The notes under the pieces are model-generated. The model ran no database searches and had not been told where the DNA came from. It was given only the letters and a program-made list of their open reading frames with translations. Position numbers and translations under genes: made by a program. A DNA stretch of 64,000 nt from Mesaphorura yosii (lineage: Eukaryota; Arthropoda; Collembola; Poduromorpha; Tullbergiidae), in assembly GCA_009869945.1 (NCBI GenBank), contig WIXG01000114.1:1-64000 (forward strand). The letters run 5' to 3'. Each line of letters starts with the position of its first letter. Positions within the stretch are counted from its first letter, which is position 1. Positions 1-13,165 of the stretch are shown here, in pieces.

Positions 1-1142
1 GGAACTGGAAGCGGAAAACCACGCTAAATGCATGCAAATTAAGCAGCAGCGAGACCCTGTCGATACGACCACGCACGGTTTAACAATTGCATTGGTGAGA
101 TACGGCTCAGCTTGGCGAGGTAAAGCAATATTTTCTTTCACTTTCTTTTACCTGCTGCTCATTTCGCGCATGACTTTGATCGCATGCGGTTGTACTTGTC
201 CTGAGTCTCTTGTTCACGGAATTATCAGTTATTTCAACTGACTCGAATTTTGGACATTGTTCAAATAGCGAAACTCGGGTAACTTTTGCAATAAAGACTT
301 TCTATGAACGACTGTAGTGAAGAATTTTAGTAATAGAGCTGGAGTGTGTAGTGTTTTAAAGGCTTATTCAAGTTCGCCCGTTCATTTTCGGTCAACATTC
401 TCTGATTATCGTTTTTACCTGCCCGGACCCTTATGGAGTTGGACTCTGAATCATTCGAAACCTTTCGACATCGCATCGTTGACTTCGTTCGTGTTGGACT
501 CGTCGAGATAAAAGGCAGACAACTTTCGTAAACACAAATCCGTAAAATTGTTGCACAGGTAAATTTCAACCAAGATTTATCAGATCTTGTCTTAGAATTC
601 GTTAATAGCAGATTAATTATGCTGAACATCATTCATACGAACTTTCTTAGTTTTATGGAAATTTACGGGCTAAGGGTTGTCTTAAAGCAGCACCGGCTGA
701 CCCATTACCCGTCATTGTGTTGGGTGTCCGCTCCGTCCAGTGTCCAGCCATAGTTCATAGTTGTTGTAGTAGTTCTTCTGAAACCTGTTTAGGTTTAATG
801 TAGTCACTTTACTTTGCTGGGCCGCGACTTAATTTTGAAACGCTCGCAATATCAATATCAACAATTAAAAAAACCCACTAGGAGCCGGTGTCACAATGAG
901 TAAAATCTGCAGCAAGAATGGATGATTCAGATAAAAAGCTGACGAAGTCTTCAGGCTTAATTTCGTAAGAGCTTTCTCTCGTGAACAAAGCGGCGGTCAG
1001 GCCACATGTTAGCACGAGCCAATTTTGAACACTGAAAAAAGTTGCGGCGGAGATAAAACTCGAATCTCACGGTAAAATGCTGTTTCAGATTGGTCGATAA
1101 ATAACGCACAATCGTCTGGCAAAATCGGGCCCTTAACTCAAA
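1..1142. other. Left-edge non-coding region upstream of the TIM14 gene
   Basis: I see no coding exon supported by splice sites or by a family pattern here. The short open frames at 32-241, 317-511 and 327-632 (minus) have no domain-like content. The last part must hold the promoter and 5' UTR of the TIM14 gene, whose ATG is at 1143, but I see no clear TATA box. Confidence 0.5.
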
Positions 1143-1972
1143 ATGGTAAGATAATCATTGAATTAAAGCATAAGAATACTTTGATGGAGATCCTAGTACT
1201 CGTTTGCTGAAGTTTTTTTTAATGTATCAGTCCGGGTCTCTCGTGGCGGTTGGAGTGGGCTTGGCGGCGGTTGGATTTGCTGGTCGGTACCTTCTTCGTC
1301 GTTTGCCCAAGATGGAAGCCACAATGAGCGAAGCGCTGAAACAGTTTCCAACTTTTGAAGCTGGATCAAGATACTACAAGGGTGGATTTGAGCCTAAAAT
1401 GAACAAACGAGAAGCAGCTTTGATTCTAGGAATTTCCCCAACAGCCAGTAAAACGAGGATTAAGGTACGAACTACGGTTGAGTCATACTGGAAAGTTTGA
1501 AGGATTTTTTCCATTTCTTCAACTTTTTACGTTACCGCAACCGTAGTTAATTGATGAAGATGGTTAAATTTTCTCATTATAAATCCACATTGCTGGCGAA
1601 AATTATTCGCCAGTGAGTAAAACTGAAGTCTTGAAAAAAAAAATTTTTTATTCCTTATGACTTAACCGTACCAATATATTTGTCCCATCAACCGTGGTAT
1701 GAACTGCGACCGAATTGGGACGAGTCAAAGTAAGGCGAGACTAATTTATTGTAGTTATCAAACTTGTTTCTAGGAGTCACATAAGCGAATTATGCTAATA
1801 AATCATCCTGACCGGGGAGGCTCACCATACCTTGCTGGTGAGTGAGACTTGACAAATATTGCTGTTTGCGTAATTTAATGAATTTGTTCATTATTTGTTT
1901 GCAGCAAAAATTAATGAAGCCAAAGACTTACTCGAAAATAACAGAGCCGGTGGTAGTGCGATGCGTGGATAG
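1143..1972 (+). CDS. DNAJC19: TIM14/Pam18 (DNAJC19), J-protein of the mitochondrial import motor
   Basis: Coding exons are 1143-1145, 1231-1464, 1774-1837 and 1905-1972, giving 122 residues, close to the usual length of about 115. The first coding exon is only the ATG, followed directly by GTAAGA. The protein has one N-terminal membrane segment (about residues 5-24, VGLAAVGFAGRYLLRRL), then the family motif YYKGGFEPKMNKREAALILG, then the J-domain HPD triplet in INHPDRGGSPYLA (HPD at about 90-92), and ends with AKINEAKDLLENN. In this family the protein sits in the inner mitochondrial membrane with the J domain in the matrix and stimulates mtHsp70 of the TIM23 motor. The intact HPD predicts an active J-protein. 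It is convergent with the lectin gene, leaving about 500 bp between stop codons. The identification is very secure; only the one-codon start exon is inferred from splice signals. Confidence 0.95.
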
Positions 1973-2001
1973 AATGTGACGAAGTTAGTTCCATTTTAGA
2001 T

Positions 2002-2007
2002 AATAAA
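2002..2007 (+). terminator. Poly(A) signal AATAAA of the TIM14 gene
   Basis: A canonical AATAAA lies 30 bases after the TIM14 stop codon at 1970-1972, which is the expected place for its 3' end. Confidence 0.6.
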
Positions 2008-2466
2008 TTCAAATTCATGTACGCTGGTGCAATATAACTGAATTGCGAGCTGGTTGAACATTCTTGTGAATTATTTATTACTCAATTGTGCATCAATGTG
2101 GAATTAATGCTTATATTTATTGTAATAGTGGTGCAATGCAGGTACAGTAGGCTCATTACATATAATCACTCAATGAGATGTTAGCATCACAAGTGCTATA
2201 ACTAATTAAAGGTTGCAATTAACTCGGTCTACGGTCCGATGCTCCATTTCAATTTGCTCCCTGGACCTTTCCTCCACGGCCTTTGCCCTAATGACCATTT
2301 GCTACACTGGGACGAATGCTCAAAAACTCTTTACTCCAAAATTAATGCTTACAAGATATTACAAGTTTAAAGTGACCGACCACGATTAATACGATCATTA
2401 AGGAAAGAGGATAATGAATGATCTGACTGTTGACTGTTGGAATCAAAGTTGATAGGCCACTATTTT

Positions 2467-5400
2467 CTAGGCTGCAGGTGCAGTTGTTGAAGATTCTACG
2501 CTTTCTTCTGTAGACAATTGTTGAAAACCATTGAAATTCGTTGCCTTCGTCATTGTTGGCTCGGCCATTGCCAAAACTTTTGGAGCATGCTTTTCGACTA
2601 ATGAAGGTGTCGTAGACAATGGTGTATATGGCGTGTTCGCACTGGTGGTTTCTTGTGTCTCTTGAGTTCGAGAATTCATAGGAGTCGATGGCATTGTTCC
2701 TGAAGTAAAGAGTGAGCGTTCAACGATGTCGGGTCGAGTACCTTGCTTGCCCTCTGTGGTGGTCATTATCTTCTGGGTGGTGCTGATGATTTTGGGACGG
2801 CTCGGAGTTGACAAAGTTGTCATCTCTGGAGTACTTCTTGTTCTTGGTGTCTGTGCCTTTGTTGTCTGCTGACTGGGCTGAGATTCTCTGTTGCCATTTT
2901 GGGTTGAGCCGTTCATGGGAGAAAGGAGCGGGCTCGGAGTTGCCACCACTCCTGAACTATGGTTTCCATTGGGTGGTATATCATCAATTCCTTCTCTGCT
3001 CTTGAGTTCAATAGTTATTGTTGGTTCGAGAAGGGATTGCGACGTATTTTTCACTGATGGGTCTCGTTCGAATCTCTCATGGCTTGTTGTGGACGTTGAG
3101 GATCCCGCGATCTCTGACTCTTCAACTGTGGTTACAAGTTGCTGTAGTAGTGGAGAATTTCCAGCCAATTCAGACGCAATATTTACTGGAAGTGCCAATG
3201 TCTTCCTGGTTGGCTTGTCTGACCTGGATTTTGTATTGCCCTCATCACTGACAACTTCCGTTTCATTCAGTTCGGAATCATTCGATCTTCCTTCCAATGC
3301 CGATATGGTGCTCATTTCATCATGCTCATACGATTTCATGTCAATCGTTGTGAGTGCCATGGGCGCATTCTCCATGGACATATTCAAACCAACGTCAACG
3401 AGCATTGTCTCAAGCGACTGCAACTCGCTCTGCTCATTAATCAAGTCGACCATGACTTGATCAGGATCCGACTCGGATGTAAGCTGCATTGTACTTGCTA
3501 ACAATGTCGGTTCATTTGCGCTTGCAGTAGTGTTGCTGGAAATGCCATTATCCAAAGTTTCAACTGCGGGTTCTTCTGACAGCATGAGTTTAGTTGACAG
3601 GTTCAATTTCACCATGCCTTCACTTCCAGATGAACTCTCATTACTCTCTCGTAAATGGACAATATGAGGCACAAACCCAATGTAATGTGCGCCTGCAGCT
3701 GGTGAGTTCTCAGTAGTTGCTGCTTCGGATGGGAAACCTACCATGCGAACTTCCGAATCTGATGTTGATGTCTCCATTTCATTCAAGGTCACGGCTGTCT
3801 CCGATGTCGATGGCAAGTTCGTGCTTTGAGTTGTAATTCTCTCTGGCTCAGCAGAACCGGCTTCTGTCCCAGTGAGCTTGACAATTTCTCGTTTTCGCCT
3901 TTTCATCTCATCTCTTCTCGGCATTTTAATCCGAGCACCTGATTTACTTGCCGTTTGAGATTGACTTTCTTTTTTCGCAGCTGTCTTTTTCTTGTCTTTC
4001 CCCTTGACTTTGACTTTACCTTTGCCCGGCTCATATTCGCAAATAAATGGGAGTTCTTTGTAGCAAGCGGCAGGAGTAAGCGATCTCGTGCTGCTGGACA
4101 ATGCCGGACACATTTCGGTAGGACCACCGCCTCTGTTAAAAAGAAGTCAATTGTTTCAAGATTTAGATAGGTCAGATCATGAAACGGTTTCTGTTGCGTA
4201 TTGCGTAACGTACAGCATCATCGCATGTGGACCAAGATCAGGCTGATTCATTCTTCCCAGCATTTTACTCGAGTACTTTTTCCATTCTTCCTTATCAGCA
4301 CCAACCCAAATGTCTCCTCCAACCAACCGCGCCTTCATTAGCAGGGACTGCAGACGTCTCATCTCATCAACATTCTTGGCTGGTATGAGTTCATGCGAGT
4401 AAACAACAAAACCATAAAATTAGTACATATACATTATTCATATATTCGTAAGACCGTGAAAGAGATTGAATGCGTTTAATCTTCGGAACTTGCGAAATTA
4501 AATTCTTATGTAAATGTCACAGGACAGTTGCGCCATAAGCAAAAAAAAGTTTCTGGAAAATAACTGCAGAAAGCAGCTCCCCATGTCTGAACATTCCAAA
4601 CTCGCAAATGCAGAATCCTTTATCTACACAAGAAAACAAAGCAGAGCGACAAAGGAGACACGAGAAAGCAGTATCTCTGCAAAGTTCAACAGGTTATAGT
4701 GACAGAGTTGAACTCGCTCGCGGTCTGGTTGGTACATAAAATATTCGTCCATAGCCGGAGAGATCGCCAAAGTTCAGTCACAAAACCCACACTTTATTTA
4801 TTCTTCAATGCAGGACGCAGTCACAGACGGCTGGGGCGAAAGGCGAAAAGGCAAGCCGGAATCTCACTTGTGCTGGCCAAATTCTTCCGCTCTTTAATAA
4901 TGGATGGAAGACTACCACAGCATGCAGCATTTATTAAAGTGTGAAAAATTGCGGCGCTTTTCAGGATTCACAACAGACAAGAAAATAAAAGTGTTTATGT
5001 AGCAGAGTTCAGATCCTTCCAGATACCCAAGCCATTAGGCCAACGTTCACAATGCATTATTCACCACATTTTTGCGAAGAAGTAGACAGCCCGACAGATA
5101 GACCCTTCTTCTCTCGCGTGTCAGCATTTCGCATAATGAAACTCGTTCTCAATTCGCACAGGCAGGCATTCACTTGTCCTTATGGGTTTTCTGTTTGCCT
5201 CCGGTCTCGCGTAATGCACTCCTGAGTACGACCCGTGAAATGAAACCAGCAGGATTTAGTAGTAATTGAAAAACTGCCTACTCAAAAGTCGGTGCGCAGG
5301 AAGACTAAATGTAGACACGGCTCGCAGCTACCGCATGCAAGCCAAATGGGAATATGCAATTTAAATTAAAGACGAAAGACATCGGCGCTTGCTTGCAGGA

Positions 5401-6353
5401 ACACGAGATTGTACTTGGAGTCTTAGACGGCAACACAAAACTTTGTCAAGATGCTATTAATTTTTTCGTAGCACAACAGAAATTGGATTGCTTCCGCCCC
5501 TTCTTGAGCCCATCTGCTTCTGTCCGTCATGTGCAGAAGCAGAACCACTAAGTTCCAGTGAGCTGTTGCCGTAATGCATTTTGCAGTGTACTATTATCAT
5601 TAGCCATCCCACTATAATTTGATTTTTGTCTAGATACGACGGAACCGACCCGTGTTGCCTTTTGTAGTGACTACCACTCCTTATAAACCATGTTTTCGGA
5701 AAATTATCTAGCCTTGATGATTTCGGTCAAACGTGGAACATACGCGTCTTGTACGTGTAAATAAAATTACTGATTCTAGCGAATCCACTTCGCGCCTACT
5801 AATTTGATCAAACTGAGTTATTCGGAAGGTCATGTCGTGTTTTCATGTTTTTGCCCAACAGTTAGTTTCCTTCTTAGAGCGCTCACAAACAAATTAATAC
5901 AGGGGAAAGTTCTATCGAAAGCACAGAGCAAAGATGGTCGTAGAAAAACTTAAGACTTTTATTTCTTTCTTACCTTGTGCCAGCTGCCCCTCTCGCTTTT
6001 TGCAAAATTTCTTGGCTTTGTCATGTGTAAGGCGCTTCTTCTCGTACAACTTAAAGCTTTTCCCGTTCTCCATACCAATTTCGCTTGGGTTAGCTTCTTC
6101 GATGTCCAGTCCAAGCGATGCCATTGGGTTGAACTCTTGCTCGAAGTCGCTTTTGGCCTACCACGCAAGTTTACCGAGTGAAAAGCAAGCCAGCAGTCAC
6201 AGCCCCACAAATTATGCAGATAAAAAGATGTCTCACCTGAACTCCTGGTATTTCATGTGTAATTATTGAGACAAAAATATGTCCAAGGAGAACGAAGAGT
6301 GTGAGTGAGAACAAAATGGCCCTCACTTTTAAACCAATGCGGCTTTGTAACAT
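2467..6353 (-). CDS. C-type lectin domain protein with long Ser/Thr-rich mucin-like tail
   Basis: Coding exons, in transcript order, are 6353-6237, 6157-5974, 4379-4214 and 4132-2467; phases close and give 710 residues. Residues about 10-33 are a hydrophobic stretch (signal peptide or signal anchor). A single C-type lectin-like domain covers about 73-190, with KRLTHDKAKKFCKKREGQLA, GGDIWVGADKEEW, a QPD triplet, CPALSS and ACYKELPFICEYEP. The four core disulfide cysteines (about 91, 164, 178, 186) are present. After it comes a Lys-rich stretch (about 191-235) and then some 475 residues rich in Ser, Thr, Glu and Pro, encoded in the last exon, with no cysteine-rich domain. QPD is the galactose-type sugar motif, but the usual WND calcium ligand before the third cysteine is replaced by PTEMC, so sugar binding is uncertain. 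It is probably secreted or membrane-tethered and O-glycosylated. The partner ligand is unknown. Confidence 0.82.
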
Positions 6354-6365
6354 TTTGGAAAGCAA

Positions 6366-9300
6366 AATGCAAAATTGAGTGCAATATTGTTGATCTCAAC
6401 GAAATGCAACTCAGTCTGAATTTACTGATCACAGAACTAGCACCATTGCAGTTGCAGCTTTCACCTAATATCCATGATGGCACGCTTCGAGGTCCTCTGA
6501 TGAACAACTGAAGCTCTCTGAGATGTTGACTATGCTAAAATAAACTAAATAGCTTGTATTGCCTGGCGGTAGCACCGATCAAAATGACAAAACATAGTGA
6601 CGACCTTAGAAATTCTACCTGTCCGATGTGCAAGCAACAGAAGGAGTACGCGATGAGAAGGAAAGCAGGTTAAGAATGGAGAAAGGCTAAACCAATTCGG
6701 TGTGCTGAGTTGATGGAACGGCCCGGCACCGGTTGTTAAAAAAAATTAATATCTTAGATTCGCGTGCATATTCGGACTGTGACCAGGACTCTATAGTCCA
6801 GAAGAAAAGCGAGTCCCCGATGACGACGATGACAAGGGCTATCGTGCACGTAAACTGTTTACCTTTTGCGGACAATTGACACAAAATGAATCCAAACTTT
6901 TGTATTCTTTAAGAATGACACCCTCGAGTCCTTGCGTGTGTTAGCCTGCAGTGCAGGGTAGCATGGCTGGCGATATTTGATTGCGATAAATAAATAAGCA
7001 GGTACTCCATTCTGAGTATAAAACGGTCCCTTGGCATGGCCATATTGAATTGAAAACTGGAGACGAAAGCCCACACACGTCATGGCATTTGATAGTGGCA
7101 AATGATCGACGTAGATGCCTCGATAAGTATTGATAGGGAGTGTGGTTCCAGCCCAACTTGTAGCAGACTAATAGTTTATGTTTTCAACATTCAAGATGAC
7201 GCCATGTAGATGCGAATTCTAAAAAATTTTCACGGTTGAAAGGTTCCGCAAAATTATGTAATGATCCCGGGGGCAGGCAAAGAAACTACAACGAACCTTA
7301 CAGTCATGATCGTGGATTCAGGATCTGATTCATTTTGAGTGGGCAGTAAATAATAAGACGCGACGCGGCGTACAAAGTGCAAAAACAAATTCCATGTCTT
7401 GAGCTTGTTCGCAGTGCATCGCATTTCGCATTCCAGTAAACAAAATCTTGAATCATCGATAAAAATAGAAATAGCGGAATTAATGAATATGAAAATGAAT
7501 CCGAAATCGTGACGTAGGAAATAGAATAGAGTTTGGACACGCGAAAGACGAAATCCGTGACGCGATGGCTTAATCTTTCGCATTCTACTATTTTAAACTT
7601 TGTTAGTCTTCAAAATACTAGATTTTGTTCATTTGTCTGGCTGGTGAGGCTTGTCTCATTTTTCCCTGGCATTTTTTTCTATGTGCAAAATGCAGAATGC
7701 AGTAGATTAAAGTTGCGATGGAATGTTTCCAAAACGCATGAAGACTCCGTGCAAAGTGCGATAACATCGTACCTGGTACCTTCTTGTGCGGAACTTTCGC
7801 CAATGCGCCTGTCTCTGTGGTTTCACTTCGAATTCGAGTTGTCCCACTACCTTTGTCCTGACCCAGCTCATGCTTCCACGGGCACGGATTGGAGAAGCTA
7901 GCCTGGATACAAGATGCACGATCAATATCACACTATACCTCCACATTTTCTGCAACTCCTCTCCCGCTTTCCTCTTCGTGCTTGGCTCAGTTCTTATATT
8001 GCAAAACCCTAATGGCAAATCCGCTTTTCGCATGTTGTTCCCCACTCCCAGTTGAGCCAAACGTTTGTAGTTTGTTCCATTTTATTTGCAAGATTCGCAA
8101 CCCATGCATGCATGGAAGCCAACCAGGAGCAGCTGAAGCTGAATCCTGGCAGGATGGATATAAAATGCAGTACATTTCCACGAGTCGGGTTCAGAATCAG
8201 CTGAAGCACGCATTCGATATGGCAGGAGTGACTCCTGTATCTCTGGCACAAGAAACAAAAGATTCGTCATTAGCAGTATTTTGCCATTGTTGTGAATCCA
8301 TTCGATTCTCAACGGCAGTTGACGCGTACACAACGGGCAGTCAGTTTAGGTCAGGCAATTTGAGTGGACACGTCAGGTCCACAACGGACGTCGTCGCAGT
8401 CGGAGAGTTACACGCCCAATATCTACGCACTTGTTCAAGCCTCGGCTGTGCAAGTGCAACCCTTAATTACTCCCCAGTCAACAATTTTGTGATTTAGTTA
8501 ATTAAATTAAGAACCACCTATCCACTCTCCTTTTCGTGGTCCAATCTTCTACAATACAAATTGTGGAATCCTGCTCGCTCTCTCGTCGCAATTCACTTCG
8601 CAATCAAGACCCATTTTTATTAACTGTACGTGAGGCTACGGTTATCATTGGTCATGGTGCTAAAACAATTTTAAGTCATTCATATGCAGAAGGCGCCTTA
8701 CAAAGAAGAATTTATCAAATCCTTATACAAATATTGCCTGAGATTTCCAGATACAATTTGCGAGAAGTCGTCAGCCGTTTGGTAAGTTCAACTTCCATGC
8801 ACATACGTTGTTATCTTATAAGTTCTTGGACTGTGTAAAAAATATGAGAGTAAATCAATCGCAAGCAACAGTTAGTGAGAGATTAGAAACTGCATCCACA
8901 AATCTAAACTTTATTGATTGTGGCACGATGAGGTCAAAGTAGTATTACATGCTCGGAGTTGGGTGAACCCTCGTGCTAATGGTTTTGTTGTTTTGATCTC
9001 AAATTCGCCAAACCCGAGTTTTGAAGTAAGAAAGTAAACATGATGACAGAAGAGTGAAAATGGCAGTGTACTCAATCAAAACACAAAACAGCGAGGCGTC
9101 TGTAGCAAGTAATTTGGTCTCACTCGTATGCGCCGCAAGTGCAAGTGTAATATGGATTTAGAATGCACAGTGCCGTTGTTCGTATGCAGTTCAGAGTTGC
9201 CAAGCTAAACAGGACAAAGTCCAAATTTATCCGAACCTCTTTATTCGAATCAGGGCTCTAACCTCCAATGCGAATTTTGCATTGTGATGAGTCTTTTAAG

Positions 9301-12300
9301 TCTTTGCTCGGGGTAGAATGTGATTATATCCACTCAATTGAATGCGACACAAGCGACTTGCTCGACATGACGTGGCGTGTTGTTGTGTCATAATTTAATC
9401 AACACTGAAGTTTAAGCTGTACCTTTCCTAGTCTCAGCCCTACCATTTCCATTTCTTCATGCTGAGACGAAAAGAATCGATTGGATTTTCCGGTTGGGTG
9501 ACGGAAAGTTTGAGAAACAATTCAAGTGGAAAATTTCATTTGTGCTTCAGAATAGGTTGCTAAAGAAAAGAATATTGCACAATACCGTTAAATCGACCTG
9601 ACATTTCAATCACTTATTTAGATGTTTACAAGTTATTATAAAAAATGGAATGTACGTCACATTCTTCAGAAGATTTTACAGTTTATGACAGCTTCAAGCG
9701 TCAATTGGGAGAAATTGTGTCATGCAGGGTCATTGAGCGATGAATTTGTGCGTATTGCTCGAATGAATGAATCGTAAACCCATTTTATTGTTCCCAATGA
9801 AGATTAGTCTTAGATTAAAATTTTCTAGAAAATTGTTCTAAGATAATTGCTCCTAGAGAAATTGTTCCCACAGATTGTTGCAGGATCTATTCCTATCTTG
9901 CCCTGCCCGAAAAGCAATGTACCATGAATAATTCGCATTCTAAAACATTTCCTTTGTAGCAGCTCGGCTTTGGTTTGTTTTTAGGTTGATGAGTACATTT
10001 TATTGCTCGTATACATTAATACGAACATATTGCTACCCATGACTAATGCGAATTAATCATCACTCGCAGAACGTGCTCATTTTTGAAATTCGATTGTATG
10101 CTTGTTTACCGTTTTTCTGTCATTTTGCAAGGGTCAGTAAATAGGAGCAATTTTAGGCAATAAACTGTTCATGAGCCGTAAAGAGAAAAAACAAGCGGAA
10201 TGTCATACGCGCTTGTCACTTGGAGCTAAGCGTTTTAGTTCAAGATAGTATATCGCGAACGGCAGCTTCTATTTCGTGTTGCTCGCCATTATTAGTTCGC
10301 TCGCGTTGGCCTTGCGCAGTGGCAACTTGCACCCAGTCAGTTACATTTTGATTAAGCAAATTAAAGGCCGGACAACAGAGCTCTTGCTGGAGAATCTAGT
10401 GCATCCTTTCTCCAGTAAACAAGTAAGATTTACGAAATACTTCCTTCCTTCATATTTCATATGAGTATTTCATCCTTCCTTGTTGAGTTCAGACCTAGAG
10501 CAAGCTGACCCTCATCACTAATTTGGTGACATTTCATTCAAGTACGCGTAATCAGTTGTTGATCTGATCATCGCAATGCTGTCCCAGTTCCAGTTATTTT
10601 CAGTGGAGCAGAAAAGACAAGACTCGTGACTCTTGTTCACTTTCCTATGCCGCTAGGCACAGGCGCAGCACAAGACACTAATAACGCCAATTATAAATTG
10701 CACGCAGGTTGACTTTACCCAAAGTAAGACTCAAAAGGTATTGTAGAGCGGTTGTAGAGTCGAGGGTCATTCCAGAGTTGCAACTGCAAATGCAATATTA
10801 CAGTGTACAGAGCGCGAGCACGTTTGCATTCGAAAATAATCAATCATTCGCACACTGTGACATTCTTCAAAGTTTAGCCAAGTAGTATATGGAAACTATT
10901 ATCGTAAGGAATACCCTGTAACTGTAATTCGCAGATTATGGTGAGACAGAACAAGAAAAGTCAATCTTGTCAAGGCTTTCCTAGGAAGTCTGGGCGAAAT
11001 AAATTAGCTAATCTAAAGCGATGGACGAACCAACGAAGCAGAACCAGACGTGACTCTTACGGTGCACGTCGGCTTAATTGAATTAAGTTAATTACGCTTA
11101 CCATTACCAGTGAGTAGACAAGTTAAGAATTCGAGGGATTGCTCAGACAGGTGAAACGAAAGATAGATTCAATCAATTTAATAACGGAAGAAGTGATTTC
11201 GTTCCAGAGTGCATATGGACTCAAACATGGAGAAAAGTCGATTCGATTCTGTCCTTACGGCACACAAGGTGCAATTTAGAATGCTAATCATTCATTCCTC
11301 TTCATTGTTTTTTGCATTAACATTTTAGATTCGACTTAATTAAGCCTGCAGACACGGCATATCAGAAATATCAATGAATCTGGCTCATTTTCATTCATTC
11401 TCAGAACTGTTTTTATTAATTGCTAATTGGCCATGAAAGGTTAAAGGCCAGCAATTCGGCGGTGCGGCTCGAATATCACTGTGTCTTTGACATTTACTCC
11501 AAATGTCTCGAAGGTATCCATAACTCTTTCATTGTGTGTGATTTACACTTCTACTCCTGCGGTTGCGAGTTGAGTATGAGATTTGAGCTTCATGCACGTA
11601 CTTTCAACTTTCATACCGGCTAAAGTGATGTACTAGTATACTTGTCGCTTCTTAATTGCCACGAACGGGCGCATTGAACAGGGCAAACTGCGCGTCATAC
11701 CATTTAGTAATTCTAGTAATTCAGTTCATTCTGTTCATTCCGCGTACACTTCTGCACTTCTCAGCCATCAGCTCAGATGATTATACCTATTTCCCGTGAA
11801 ATGGTGAAATACAGGTCAAGATCTTGCACTAATCTTATTCGGAGACCGAAGTTGCATCCAATGCCAATTTCGGGGCATGTGGAAAGCTCATTACACTAAA
11901 TTACAATCTAGCCAGATTTATACCCAACAGCGGGCGCATTGAACGCGCGTAATGGTCCATCAAGAAAGTATGACTTATGGAAACTTTCCATTACTGCGCC
12001 CAGTAAGTTGTAATTTTAACAAGGTGTAAAGAGGCAAGCCTTGGCATTGTTCCCTAGTGAATATGGCGAGGCCTGTACTTGACATGACAAGTCTGTACAA
12101 AAATAACTTTTGTTTACGCAATGAGAAAGTGTCTCACGTATTTTGCCTATCTTTTTGCAATATCAATCACAGCCACAGCCGCGCGTCACACCATGGCCTC
12201 ATAATACGCCGTAATTTATTCCAACAACCTGTCAAACTTTACAGACCATAATGACGACCTTGTAACTGCACAATAAGCCCAAGTCCCACGAGTACTTTAT

Positions 12301-13165
12301 TCCTGGAATTGTTTTGATTTTCTCTTTAAATAGACTCTGAATGTCAAGACGGATGAAGACGACGAAGATTACGATCAAGACTGCTGACAAAGTCAAGTTG
12401 TGTTCATGCCCAAGACTCATCATCCTTCAACTTTGAATCCTATGGGATTAGAATTTATCACCGTCATCAGCACTGAACAGCACATTCACCAAGTATTTCT
12501 CCACAATTTTTATACAGTCGGAGAGAAGGGATTATGCTATTATGCACCATTGATTGTAGAAGCTAACAAATCTCGACCTTCGTTCAGCGTCCTCCCAAGG
12601 AAGCATCGAATCTAAACAGGAAGCTGCAGCTTGGAAGGAATTGACGTGTCATACATTTTTGCAACTTTTCTCATCGCCGCATCACATCGACTTAAGTCGA
12701 GAACAGAGGAAGTGGAGAGTGACAGCATTTTTTGAAAGATTTGCGAGCCTGGGAAAGATTTGCCTCAATCGTACACATCTGCCTAAATCCCTTCTACTCT
12801 CTCTCAAGCACGAGCATCAATGAATAGCACTTTTGATACAAATTTAATGTACAGCGAGTTACTTTCCTAAAGGAGCGTCTCATTCTATTCTAATTTTACA
12901 TCAATGTAAGCCGAACTAATTTTGCCTCTTTCACTTTGTGTTTGACTTTAACCATGCAGAATTTGACCAAAGTTTCCCTTTGCTGTAGGTAAATGTCAAA
13001 TGCCAACTTGAACTTCTTATGCAAGTTGTTTACATTTTGGACTGACGTAGAGCTTGGAATTAGAATACAAGCTCCAGGCATCGAATTCCCGGTCAATTTC
13101 ATCCTCCTTCAATTTTGTAATTCTCCTCTACAAAAGAAATCGAAGATTTCGAAATTGCATTTAGA
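6366..13165. other. Long stretch without a convincing gene between lectin and transporter genes
   Basis: I read both strands and found no exon chain with family-like content. Longer open frames (7889-8497 plus, 7533-7901 plus, 7707-8060 minus) start at non-ATG codons or overlap each other on opposite strands and look like chance. One stretch, 8536-8781 plus, reads as an amphipathic peptide and ends exactly at a good GTAAGT donor, so a lone exon cannot be excluded. The right end must contain the transporter promoter and probably a 5' UTR intron, because an acceptor-like TTTAG ends one base before its ATG. No tRNA gene or transposon end was recognised. Confidence 0.45.

Noticed and set aside
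2891..3460. Long plus-strand open frame of 189 codons
   Set aside because: It is the antisense shadow of the Ser/Thr-rich tail exon of the lectin gene, starts at a weak position and has no domain.
7889..8497. Plus-strand open frame of about 200 codons
   Set aside because: It starts at TTG, shows no family pattern, and has competing open frames on the other strand; probably chance in a low-stop region.
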